This document shows, in pieces, positions 41,675 through 49,220 of a DNA stretch of 64,000 bases. Both the position numbers and the translations under genes were made by a program. Origin of the DNA: Xanthobacter autotrophicus (GTDB taxonomy: Bacteria; Pseudomonadota; Alphaproteobacteria; Rhizobiales; Xanthobacteraceae); the NCBI RefSeq assembly GCF_043194295.1, contig NZ_JBAFVK010000004.1; one strand, given 5' to 3'. The notes beneath the pieces were generated by a model that was not told where the DNA came from, ran no database searches, and was given only the letters and a program-made list of their open reading frames with translations. Positions within the stretch are counted from its first letter, which is position 1, and each line of letters starts with the position of its first letter.

Positions 41675-43828
41675 TCACACCTCGCGCAGGTGGAACAGGC
41701 GGTGGCCGTCGAGCCAGGTCTCGAAGCCGTCGGGCACCACGAAGGTGGTGGCGTCGGATTCGATCACGGCAGGACCCATCACCCGGTTGCCGGGGCGCAG
41801 CGATTCCATGTGGTAGAGCTGCGCATCCACCCACCGCTTCTTGCGATAGAACTTGCGGGTGCCGATCTTGGCGCTCTCGGGCGGGGTCTCGCCCTCCTCC
41901 GGCTCCTTGGGGATCTTGGGCTTGGGGATCGGCACCATGCCGCGCATGATGGCGCCGGTGACCGAATAGCCCAGCTCCGGCGAGCGCGCGGATGCGGCAT
42001 AGACCCGGCCATAGGTGGCGTTGAAGGCGTCCGTCAGTTGGTCCCAGTCGGCGGCGGTGTGGGCCTGCGCCAGCGGGCTCTCGATCTCCAGGTCGTTCAG
42101 CTGCCCACGATACTGCATGCGGTAGCCGGGCTGGAGCGTCACCTGATCGGCCGAATAGCCGTTCAGCTTGAATTCTTCGAGCACGTTCTTGGTGAGCTCC
42201 TCCCACGCCGCCTGGAGAGTGGCGGCGGCCTTCTCCTTGTCGGCATTAGGGGTTTCCGTCGGCATGTTGATGTCGAGGGACTTGTCGTAGCGATACTCGA
42301 AATCCGCCGCCGCGCAGCCGAAGGCGGAGAAGCCCGCCGCCCAGGCCGGCACGATCACGTCCTCGAAGCCCAGACCCTCGGTGTAGCCGTAGGTATGGAC
42401 CGGGCCGGCGCCGCCATAGGAGAAGCACACGAAGCTTGCCGGCGAATAGCCCTTGCCGGAGATCATGGAGCGCAGGTAGTCGCGCAGGTCGCTGTCCAGC
42501 AGTTCGATGACGCCGGCGGCGGCATCCTCCACCGACAGGCCGAGCGGATCGGCGATCTGCGCCTTGATGGCATCCACCGAGCGCTGCCGGTCGAGCTTCA
42601 CCGCGCCGCCGAGGAAGTTGTCGGGGTTCAGATAGCCGAGCACCATGTGGCAGTCGGAGATGGTGACGGTCTCGATGCCGCTCTCCTTCCAGCACACGCC
42701 CACCCGGTAACCGGCCGAATCCGGCCCCAGCTTGATGGCGCGGGTATAGGGATCGAGCCGGATGAATGAGCCGGCGCCGGCGCCCACCGAATCCATCGCC
42801 ACCAGCGGCAGCGACAGGACGAGGCGCGCCATGTCCGGATCGTTCTTGATGGTCATCTCGCCTTGCGTGATCAGCGCCACGTCGAACGAGGTGCCGCCGA
42901 TGTCCGAGCAGGCGATGTTCTTGTAGCCCAGCACCTCGCCGAGATACTTCGCGCCGATCACCCCGCCGATGGGGCCTGACACGATGGTGCGCGCCAGCTC
43001 CTTGGCCTTCCAGGAGATGGTGCCGCCATGGGTCGCCATCACGCGGAAGTCGAACTTGGTGCCGCGCTCCTTGAAGGCGTTGGAGATCTTCGACAGGGTC
43101 TGCCGCGAGGGTTCGGCGGCGTAGCCTTCGAGGATGGTGGTATTGGTGCGGTGAGTCTCCTTGCGCACCGGATAGTAATCGGCGGAGGCGAACACCGGGA
43201 TCTTCTTGCCGCTCTTCTCCACTTCCTCCAGCACGATATCGCGGACGCGGCGCTCGTTGACCGGGTTCTTGTAGGAATGCAGCAGCGAGATGACGATGCC
43301 TTCCGCATCGGCGGCGATCAGGTCGCGGGCGGCTTCCCGCGCCGTGTCCTCGCGCAGGGGGATCACCTGCGTGCCCATCATGTCGGTGCGCTCCACCACA
43401 CCACGGGTCAGGTGGCGCGGAACGAGCGGGGGATCGTAGCGGTGGGTATTGAGGTGGATGCGGTCCTCATAGGCGTAGCCGAGGTGGCTCTGCACCGCGC
43501 GGCCCATGCGGTGGAAATCCTCCATGCCGCGATTGACGATGAGGCCGCATTTCAGCCCCTTGCGCTGGACCACGCGATTGAGCATCGCGGTGCCGGAATA
43601 GACGCCGGTCTGAAGCTGGGCCAGCGCCTCGTGGAGCGACATGCCCCAGTTGGCAAGCCCATCTTCAGAAGAGGCGATGAGGCCGAGGGCCTCGTTCTGC
43701 GGCGTGGACTGGGCCTTGCCGACGACGAAATCGCCGTCCTGGTCCACGAAGAAAGTGTCCGTCATGGTGCCGCCGGCATCGATGCCGAGCACCTGGACGT
43801 TGCGCAGGTGTCCCACAGGAACGTTCAC
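41675..43828 (-). CDS. acxA: Acetone carboxylase beta subunit (HyuA family)
   Basis: 717 residues from a GTG at 43828, with GGGAGG eight bases upstream. HyuA-type N-terminus: VLGIDAGGTMTDTFFVDQDG is the phosphate-binding ATPase motif, and GPIGGVIGAKYLG with CSDIGGTSFDVALI is the second nucleotide motif. This subunit uses ATP to activate acetone and bicarbonate as phosphorylated intermediates that travel to the alpha subunit. It is the first gene of the operon, behind a -24/-12 promoter, and opposite acxR. Confidence 0.95.
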   Translation of the reverse strand: MNVPVGHLRNVQVLGIDAGGTMTDTFFVDQDGDFVVGKAQSTPQNEALGLIASSEDGLANWGMSLHEALAQLQTGVYSGTAMLNRVVQRKGLKCGLIVNRGMEDFHRMGRAVQSHLGYAYEDRIHLNTHRYDPPLVPRHLTRGVVERTDMMGTQVIPLREDTAREAARDLIAADAEGIVISLLHSYKNPVNERRVRDIVLEEVEKSGKKIPVFASADYYPVRKETHRTNTTILEGYAAEPSRQTLSKISNAFKERGTKFDFRVMATHGGTISWKAKELARTIVSGPIGGVIGAKYLGEVLGYKNIACSDIGGTSFDVALITQGEMTIKNDPDMARLVLSLPLVAMDSVGAGAGSFIRLDPYTRAIKLGPDSAGYRVGVCWKESGIETVTISDCHMVLGYLNPDNFLGGAVKLDRQRSVDAIKAQIADPLGLSVEDAAAGVIELLDSDLRDYLRSMISGKGYSPASFVCFSYGGAGPVHTYGYTEGLGFEDVIVPAWAAGFSAFGCAAADFEYRYDKSLDINMPTETPNADKEKAAATLQAAWEELTKNVLEEFKLNGYSADQVTLQPGYRMQYRGQLNDLEIESPLAQAHTAADWDQLTDAFNATYGRVYAASARSPELGYSVTGAIMRGMVPIPKPKIPKEPEEGETPPESAKIGTRKFYRKKRWVDAQLYHMESLRPGNRVMGPAVIESDATTFVVPDGFETWLDGHRLFHLREV

Positions 43829-43886
43829 GCCGTTGTCCTCCCATTAATGCCGGCCTCACTTTTCGGTGCCAGCTCGCCATGGGAGT

Positions 43887-43902
43887 GGCAGGATGCGTGC
43901 CA
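43887..43902 (-). promoter_or_regulatory. Sigma-54 (-24/-12) promoter of acxABC
   Basis: Minus-strand TGGCACGCATCCTGCC matches the consensus TGGCACGNNNNTTGCW with the invariant GG and GC at the right spacing. The predicted transcript would start about 48 bases before the acxA GTG. Confidence 0.85.
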
Positions 43903-43921
43903 GAGAGGCTCAACTGTAGAA

Positions 43922-43934
43922 AATCACGGATTTA
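43922..43934. promoter_or_regulatory. Candidate IHF site of the acx promoter
   Basis: AATCACGGATTTA matches the IHF consensus WATCAANNNNTTR at all but one defined position. It lies between the -24 element and the palindrome, where a bend is expected. Confidence 0.5.
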
Positions 43935-43978
43935 TCTGAATATTGTGCAACGCATCATGTAATATGGAAGAATTAGAC

Positions 43979-44007
43979 TGTCCGGTTTCCGGACACTTGT
44001 TGTCCGG
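43979..44007. promoter_or_regulatory. Candidate AcxR upstream activating sequence
   Basis: TGTCCGGTTTCCGGACA at 43979-43995 is a perfect 7-3-7 palindrome, and a further half-site TGTCCGG follows at 44001-44007. It lies about 77-105 bases upstream of the -24 element. Confidence 0.65.
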
Positions 44008-44260
44008 GCCCCGCGCGACAGCCGCGAACGACTGGCAGGGCGACCCGCGCGGGCCTTGCTCCTGGCGCGAACTTGCGCTTATCTTGCCGGCCAAGCCGCC
44101 GCCGACGGTGAAAACCGGCGGATAGAATGCGGCATTCAGGGAGTGAACCCGCCATCGGGCGCGGCGCCGGCTCATCAGCCGGGCGGACGCGCACGCTGGC
44201 CAACGGCTTAGGCGGCGCCTTTCGGGAACGCCGCGCCGCCCGGCCCGGAGGGCAGAGCTG

Positions 44261-46156
44261 GTGCCATATCGCGAGATTGCCCGTGCCTGGGAGGCGTTTC
44301 ACCAGGACGGCATCGCCTCATCCGTCGTCCGTCCCGCGGTGCTGGCCTCCTGGCAGCGCTCGCGACAGCACGCCATCACGGCGAACAGGTCCGAAGCCCC
44401 CCTCGTGAGCGAGGCGGAGCTGCATCGCCGCCGCCAGCAGAATACCCGCCTCATCGCCGCCGCCCGCCCGGCCATGGACGAGGCGCGGCACCTGCTCTCC
44501 GACGCGCGCTCCATGCTGATCCTCACCGACACCGAGGGCACCATCCTCGAAACCGAGGGCGACGCGCGGGCGGTGGATACGGGGCAGGAGGTGAAGCTCC
44601 AGCGCGGCGGCCTGTGGTGCGAAGCGCAGATCGGCACCAATGCCATCGGCACCGCGCTCGCCTGCGGCCGGCCGGTGCAGATCCACGCCGCCGAGCATTT
44701 CTGCGCCAGCGTGCAGCGCTGGACCTGCGCCGCCGCCCCCGTGCGCCATCCCGGCCATGGCGCGGTGATTGGCGCGGTGGATGTCTCCGGCTCCACCGAT
44801 ACCTTCAACCCGCAGAACCTCGCCCATGCGGTGGCCCTCGCCCAGCAGATCGAGGCGGTGCTGGGCCGGCGCATGGAGATGGAGCACGAGCAAGTGCTAC
44901 GGCACTTTCTCTCCAAGCGCTCGCTTTGGCTGTCGGAGGAAATCCTCGCCTTCGGTCGCTCCGGCGCCCTCATCTATTCCACCGATCGTGCGCTGAAGGA
45001 GGTGGCTCGCCGCAACGGGCGCTTCATTGCCGATGGCCGCCTCGCCGCGCTCAACGACGTGGCACCGGCGGCCTGGGCCGAGCGTGTCGCCGCGCTGCTG
45101 CCGGGCGCGAGCGTGGAGATCGTGCGCGAGGACGGCGAGGAGATCGGCGGCGTGGTGGTGCTCCACGCCCCGCGCAAGCCCCGGCCGGTGATGCGCGAGG
45201 TGGCGCGGGAGCCTGAAGTGCTGCCGTTCGAGGCCATCATCGGCGACAGCCCGGCCATGCGCGAGGTGCGGGAGAAGGCCCGACGCATGGCCGAGAGCGG
45301 CCTTCCCATCCTGCTCGAAGGCGAGACCGGGGTGGGCAAGGAGGTGTTCGCCCGCGCCATCCATGGCGGGCGGGCGCCCTGCGGCCCGTTCGTGCCGCTC
45401 AATTGCGGCGGTCTGCCGCGCGATCTCATCGCCAGCGAACTGTTCGGCTACGAGAAGGGCGCCTTCACCGGGGCCGACGCCGCCGGCAAGCAGGGCAAGG
45501 TGGAGGCGGCCGACGGCGGCCTGCTCTGCCTCGACGAGATCGGCGAGATGCCGCTGGAGCTTCAATCCTATTTGCTGCGCGTGCTGGAAGACGGCGTGGT
45601 CTACCGCGTCGGTGGACATAACGGGCGGCGGGTCAATCTGCGCCTCGTGTCCATGACCAATCGCGACCTTTCCGGCGAGGTGGCGGCCGGGCGCTTCCGC
45701 AAGGACCTGTTCTATCGCATCGCCGCGCTGCGCCTGCGCATTCCGCCGCTGCGCGAGCGCGGTGAGGACGTGGCCTTGCTGCTGGACCATTTCGGCCGCA
45801 GCGCCGCCGCCCGCGCCGGGCTTGCACCGCCCCGCTTCTCGCCGGCCGCCCACGCGGCGCTCATGGCCTATGGGTGGCCCGGCAATGTGCGCGAGCTGCG
45901 CAATGTGGTGGACATGCTGGTGGCCATGGGCGGCACGGGTGGCGAAGAGGGCGCTCTGATCGATATCGCCGACCTGCCCCAGGAGATCCGCGAGGAAACG
46001 ACAGAGACCGCGCGGGCCACCGACCTCAAGGCGGTGGAGGAAGCCGCCATCCGCGCCGCCGTGGAGGCCTGCGGCGGCAACCTCTCCCGCGCCGCCCGCC
46101 GCCTCGGCATCGCCCGCTCCACCCTCTACATGCGCCTGTCGGCGCTGGAGCGCTGA
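44261..46156 (+). CDS. acxR: Sigma-54-dependent activator of acetone carboxylase, AcoR family
   Basis: 631 residues from a GTG with GGAGG upstream. It has an AcoR-type N-terminus with a GAF-like sensor (about 80-205; Cys-bearing segments GGLWCEAQIGTNAIG and HFCASVQRWTC), a second sensory stretch (about 225-305), then the AAA+ domain with Walker A GETGVGKE (354-361), the sigma-54 contact loop GAFTGA (400-405) and Walker B LLCLDE (421-426), and a Fis-type helix-turn-helix (about 590-628). It is divergent from acxA and the obvious activator of its -24/-12 promoter. The inducer, acetone or a downstream compound, is inferred. Confidence 0.93.
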   Translation: MPYREIARAWEAFHQDGIASSVVRPAVLASWQRSRQHAITANRSEAPLVSEAELHRRRQQNTRLIAAARPAMDEARHLLSDARSMLILTDTEGTILETEGDARAVDTGQEVKLQRGGLWCEAQIGTNAIGTALACGRPVQIHAAEHFCASVQRWTCAAAPVRHPGHGAVIGAVDVSGSTDTFNPQNLAHAVALAQQIEAVLGRRMEMEHEQVLRHFLSKRSLWLSEEILAFGRSGALIYSTDRALKEVARRNGRFIADGRLAALNDVAPAAWAERVAALLPGASVEIVREDGEEIGGVVVLHAPRKPRPVMREVAREPEVLPFEAIIGDSPAMREVREKARRMAESGLPILLEGETGVGKEVFARAIHGGRAPCGPFVPLNCGGLPRDLIASELFGYEKGAFTGADAAGKQGKVEAADGGLLCLDEIGEMPLELQSYLLRVLEDGVVYRVGGHNGRRVNLRLVSMTNRDLSGEVAAGRFRKDLFYRIAALRLRIPPLRERGEDVALLLDHFGRSAAARAGLAPPRFSPAAHAALMAYGWPGNVRELRNVVDMLVAMGGTGGEEGALIDIADLPQEIREETTETARATDLKAVEEAAIRAAVEACGGNLSRAARRLGIARSTLYMRLSALER

Positions 46157-46245
46157 GCCTGACCACCTCACGGGCGCACGGTCTCGGCAGGTACCGGAGG
46201 GCGTGCTAGCCTGCGCGCCGACGCAGCTCATCCCGGCAGGATATT

Positions 46246-46782
46246 ATGTCCCAGGCTCTGTTCGACATCCCTCTGAAACGCATCGACGGCACCCCGGCGA
46301 CGCTCGGTGACTTCGGAGGCAAGGTTCTCCTCGTGGTCAATGTCGCCTCCAAGTGCGGGCTCACCCCGCAATATGCGGCGCTTGAAAAGCTGTATGAGGC
46401 GCGCCACGGCGACGGGCTCGAAATCCTCGGCTTCCCGGCCAATGATTTTGGCGCCCAGGAGCCCGGCACCGAGAGCGAGATCGCCAGCTTCTGCAGCCTG
46501 ACCTATGGCGTCACCTTCCCCCTATTCGAGAAGATCTCGGTGGTCGGCGCCACCCGCCATCCGCTCTATGACGCGCTGGTGGCGGCCCGGCCGGAGACCT
46601 CCGACGAGGAAGGCCGGCGCCCCTCCGGCCGGAGCGCGTCTCCTTCCGATGTCTCGTGGAACTTCGAGAAATTCGTGGTGGGGCGCGATGGGCGCGTCAT
46701 CGCCCGGTTCTCGCCGCGGGTGACGCCCGACGACCCCCGGCTCGTCCAGGCGCTCGACGCAGCGCTGGACGAGCAGGCCTGA
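46246..46782 (+). CDS. Glutathione peroxidase family peroxidase
   Basis: 178 residues. The Cys-type active site is ASKCGLTPQY (Cys37), with the Gln motif FPANDFGAQEPG in place of the more usual NQFGGQEPG and the Trp/Asn motif DVSWNFEKF. It reduces hydroperoxides, in bacteria often with thioredoxin. About 15 residues (SDEEGRRPSGRSASP) before the WNFEKF motif form a small polar insertion. It stands alone, with its own upstream spacer after acxR. Confidence 0.92.
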   Translation: MSQALFDIPLKRIDGTPATLGDFGGKVLLVVNVASKCGLTPQYAALEKLYEARHGDGLEILGFPANDFGAQEPGTESEIASFCSLTYGVTFPLFEKISVVGATRHPLYDALVAARPETSDEEGRRPSGRSASPSDVSWNFEKFVVGRDGRVIARFSPRVTPDDPRLVQALDAALDEQA

Positions 46783-46822
46783 GATCGTGACCCGGCGCCC
46801 CCTGCGGGCGTCGGGCGCCCCT

Positions 46823-47755
46823 TCAGCCCGCCACCAGTTCCGCCGCCACCAGATCCTCCAACGCCGCGCCCACGGACTTGAAGAGCGTCACGCTCCCGCT
46901 TTCCGTGCGCCCCTCCTTCAGTCCGGCGCACAATTCGTGCAGGTCCGCCCGCACGAGGTCCTTCGACCAGCGGCCCGAGGCCACCGGCTGGAGCAGGTCG
47001 CCGGCTTCCGCCAGCGCGCCACCATAGGTGTCCACATAGACGGCGCTTTTTGCCACCAGGTCGTCGTCGCTCTCGCGCATGGCCGGGGTGAAGGCGCCCA
47101 CCAGGTCCACATGGGTGCCGGGCCTCACATCCCGCCCCAGCACCAGCGGATCCACCGAGGTGGTGGCGCAGGTGACGATGTCCGCCGCCCACACTGCCGC
47201 CGACAGGTCCTCCGCCGGCTCGGCCGGAAGCCCCAGCGCCGTGAGCCGCGCCGCCATGTCCTGCGCCCGCGCCAGTGACCGCCCCCACACCAGCACCCGG
47301 CCGATGGGCCGCACGAAGCAATGGCCCTGCGCCAGATGGAAGGCGAGATGGCCGGTGCCCACCACGGTCAGCGTCTCGCTGTTCATGCGCGACAGGAAGC
47401 TGGAAGCAAGCGCGGAAGTGGCCGCGGTGCGCCGGTTGGTGAGGGCCTCGGCGTCGAGGATCGCCCTCGGCACGCCGGTTGAGCCATCGAACAGCACATA
47501 GAGGCCATGCACCGAGCCCATGTTCCGCGCCGCATTGGCGGGGAAGATGTTGACGATCTTCACCCCCAGCGCCGCGCCGCGTCGCCAGGCCGGCATGGCG
47601 AGGAGATGGGCCGGTGTGCCTGCCTGTCCCACCTCGTAGGACTGGCGCACGGGTGCCTCCACCTGCGCCTCCGCGAAGGCGGCGCCAAGGGCGGGAACGA
47701 GCCGCTCATAGCCCAGCGCGGCCTCCACCTCTTCGGCCTCGTATACCCGAACCAT
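46823..47755 (-). CDS. Ornithine cyclodeaminase/mu-crystallin family oxidoreductase
   Basis: 310 residues from the ATG at 47755 with GGAGG upstream; the longer frame is not supported. The Rossmann motif TLTVVGTGHLAFHLAQ (GxGxxA-like) binds NAD(P), and EALTNRRTAATSALAS with Arg/Thr is the family signature. The family covers ornithine cyclodeaminase, alanine dehydrogenase, ketimine reductase and opine-type enzymes. A HC and GR pattern in the GxG region prevents choosing among them. It is convergent with the peroxidase gene. Confidence 0.87.
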   Translation of the reverse strand: MVRVYEAEEVEAALGYERLVPALGAAFAEAQVEAPVRQSYEVGQAGTPAHLLAMPAWRRGAALGVKIVNIFPANAARNMGSVHGLYVLFDGSTGVPRAILDAEALTNRRTAATSALASSFLSRMNSETLTVVGTGHLAFHLAQGHCFVRPIGRVLVWGRSLARAQDMAARLTALGLPAEPAEDLSAAVWAADIVTCATTSVDPLVLGRDVRPGTHVDLVGAFTPAMRESDDDLVAKSAVYVDTYGGALAEAGDLLQPVASGRWSKDLVRADLHELCAGLKEGRTESGSVTLFKSVGAALEDLVAAELVAG

Positions 47756-47870
47756 GGCTTCCTCCGGCCTCGCCCTTTGCCCGACCGTAGAGCACGCGGC
47801 GCCTTTGCCCGCAACGGCGCGGGAACCAAACAGGGCTCCGGCCACTTGGATCTGCAACAGGAGATCCACC

Positions 47871-48170
47871 ATGCAATACGATTCATTGACGCTGCAAAGC
47901 GTGAGACGATTCCTTCCCCGCTTCTTGCCCCATGAAGGTGAAGTCTTTCATGCGCCCCCGCATGACGGCCCATTGCTCGAATGGAGCAGCACCGAAGACG
48001 GTGCCGAGCTGCTGGAGTGCAACGGAAAACCTCTCGTCCGCATCGGGTACCGTGACCGGCGCTGGTTCTTCAGCCTGATGGACTCGAACGCGGCGCCCAT
48101 CCGCTCTGGCTCGCGGGCCGAGGCCCGGCTCCTTGCCGAATGCTATGCGCGTCGGGTTGTCCGCGTGTGA
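47871..48170 (+). CDS. Small uncharacterised protein upstream of ku
   Basis: 99 residues, with AGGAGAT six bases before the ATG. Basic N-terminus (SVRRFLPRFLP) and a compact body with LLEWSSTEDGAELLE and GKPLVRIGYRDRRWFFSLMD, then a helical end RAEARLLAECYARRV. It has no signal peptide, a single Cys and no recognised family. It is 137 bp before the first ku gene on the same strand, so a stress or repair link is possible but unproved. Confidence 0.6.
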   Translation: MQYDSLTLQSVRRFLPRFLPHEGEVFHAPPHDGPLLEWSSTEDGAELLECNGKPLVRIGYRDRRWFFSLMDSNAAPIRSGSRAEARLLAECYARRVVRV

Positions 48171-48306
48171 TGGATGTCGGTGCGGGACGCGCCTGGCAGG
48201 AAGGCCTTTGGTAAAAAATCCTTGCCTGCCGCGCCGCGCGGGTATGCCATCGGCGGGCAGCGCCGGCACCGGGGCGTCAACAAGGATGACAACAACGAGG
48301 GTGACA

Positions 48307-49209
48307 ATGGCGCCGCGTGCGAGCTGGAAAGGCTTCCTGACCGTTGGCGCCGTGAGCTGCGGCGTCGCGCTCTATGCGGCGGCGTCGACCTCAGAGCGCA
48401 TCTCGCTGCACATGGTCAGCCGCAAGAGTGGCCACCGCCTGCGCCGCCAGTTCGTGGACGAGGCGACCGGGCGCCCGGTGGCGCCCGAAGACCAGGTGAA
48501 GGGCTATGAGGTAGCCAAGGGCGAATACGTCACCCTGGAAGCAGACGAAGTGGCCGCCGTGGTTCCCGAGAGCGACAAGACCCTCGCCATCACTGCCTTC
48601 GTATCCTGCGCCGATATCGACACCGTCTATCTCGACCGCCCCTATTTCCTCGCGCCGGTGGACAAGGCGAGCGCCGAGGCCTTCGCCCTCATCACAGCCG
48701 GAATGGCCGCCGCCAAGGTCGCGGCCCTCGGCGAAGCGGTGCTGTTCCGCCGCGTGCGCAAGCTCCTGATCCGGCCGAACGCGGAAGGGGGCGCGCTCAT
48801 CGCCGACACCCTGAGCTTCGATTACGAGGTGCGCCCCGCGCAGGAGGCCTTCGCCGACGTTCCCGACGTGACCGTGACGGGCGAAATGCTGGACCTCGCC
48901 ACCCACATTCTTAAGTCCAAGGCCGGCGTCTTCGATCCGGCCGCCTTCGACGACCGTTACGAGAGCGCCCTCGAAGAGCTGGTCCGGGCGAAGATGGAGG
49001 GCAAGCCCCTGCCCCGCCCCGTGCCGCGTCGGGAAGAGAAGGTGGTTGACCTGCTAGAAGCCCTGCGCGCCAGCGCGGGCGCGCAGGCCAAGAACAGCAA
49101 GGCGAAGCCCACCGGTCGCAAGGCTGCTGCGAAAAAGCCGGCCAAGACAGCAACAGGGCCCACGACAAGGGCCCCGGCAAAGCCGGCCACCCCGCGCAAG
49201 GCGGGCTGA
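48307..49209 (+). CDS. ku: Ku protein, first copy (NHEJ end-binding)
   Basis: 300 residues from the ATG at 48307, with GAGGGTGAC upstream. Bacterial Ku homodimers encircle double-strand ends and recruit LigD. The core MAPRASWKGFLTVGAVSCGVALY, RKSGHRLRRQFVDEATGRPV and MLDLATHILKSKAGVFDP is typical. A VVDLLEALRAS motif is followed by a long Lys/Ala/Pro-rich tail (KAAAKKPAKTATG...) of the kind that modulates DNA binding. The gene is 11 bp before ligD, forming an operon. A second, shorter ku is at 53983. Confidence 0.93.
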   Translation: MAPRASWKGFLTVGAVSCGVALYAAASTSERISLHMVSRKSGHRLRRQFVDEATGRPVAPEDQVKGYEVAKGEYVTLEADEVAAVVPESDKTLAITAFVSCADIDTVYLDRPYFLAPVDKASAEAFALITAGMAAAKVAALGEAVLFRRVRKLLIRPNAEGGALIADTLSFDYEVRPAQEAFADVPDVTVTGEMLDLATHILKSKAGVFDPAAFDDRYESALEELVRAKMEGKPLPRPVPRREEKVVDLLEALRASAGAQAKNSKAKPTGRKAAAKKPAKTATGPTTRAPAKPATPRKAG

Positions 49210-49220
49210 AGGGGGGAGCC

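Larger units (their letters stand above)
43829..44260. other. Divergent acxA-acxR control region (432 bp)
   Basis: This region carries the sigma-54 promoter for acxA, an IHF-like site and a palindrome that fits an activator site; these are listed separately. It is AT-richer than its surroundings from about 43920 to 43980. No gene is visible. The acxR promoter itself could not be placed. Confidence 0.7.

Noticed and set aside
39100..41949. A 949-codon frame opposite acxB.
   Set aside because: It is the reverse-strand shadow of acxB; the protein lacks any domain signature and spans a repeat.
44261..46231. A 444-codon frame opposite acxR.
   Set aside because: Shadow of the sigma-54 activator; no start signal or domain.
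47822..47845. A second EcfG promoter (GGAAC) before the 99-residue gene.
   Set aside because: The -35-like GGAAC is present, but no CGTT follows at 16-17 bases.
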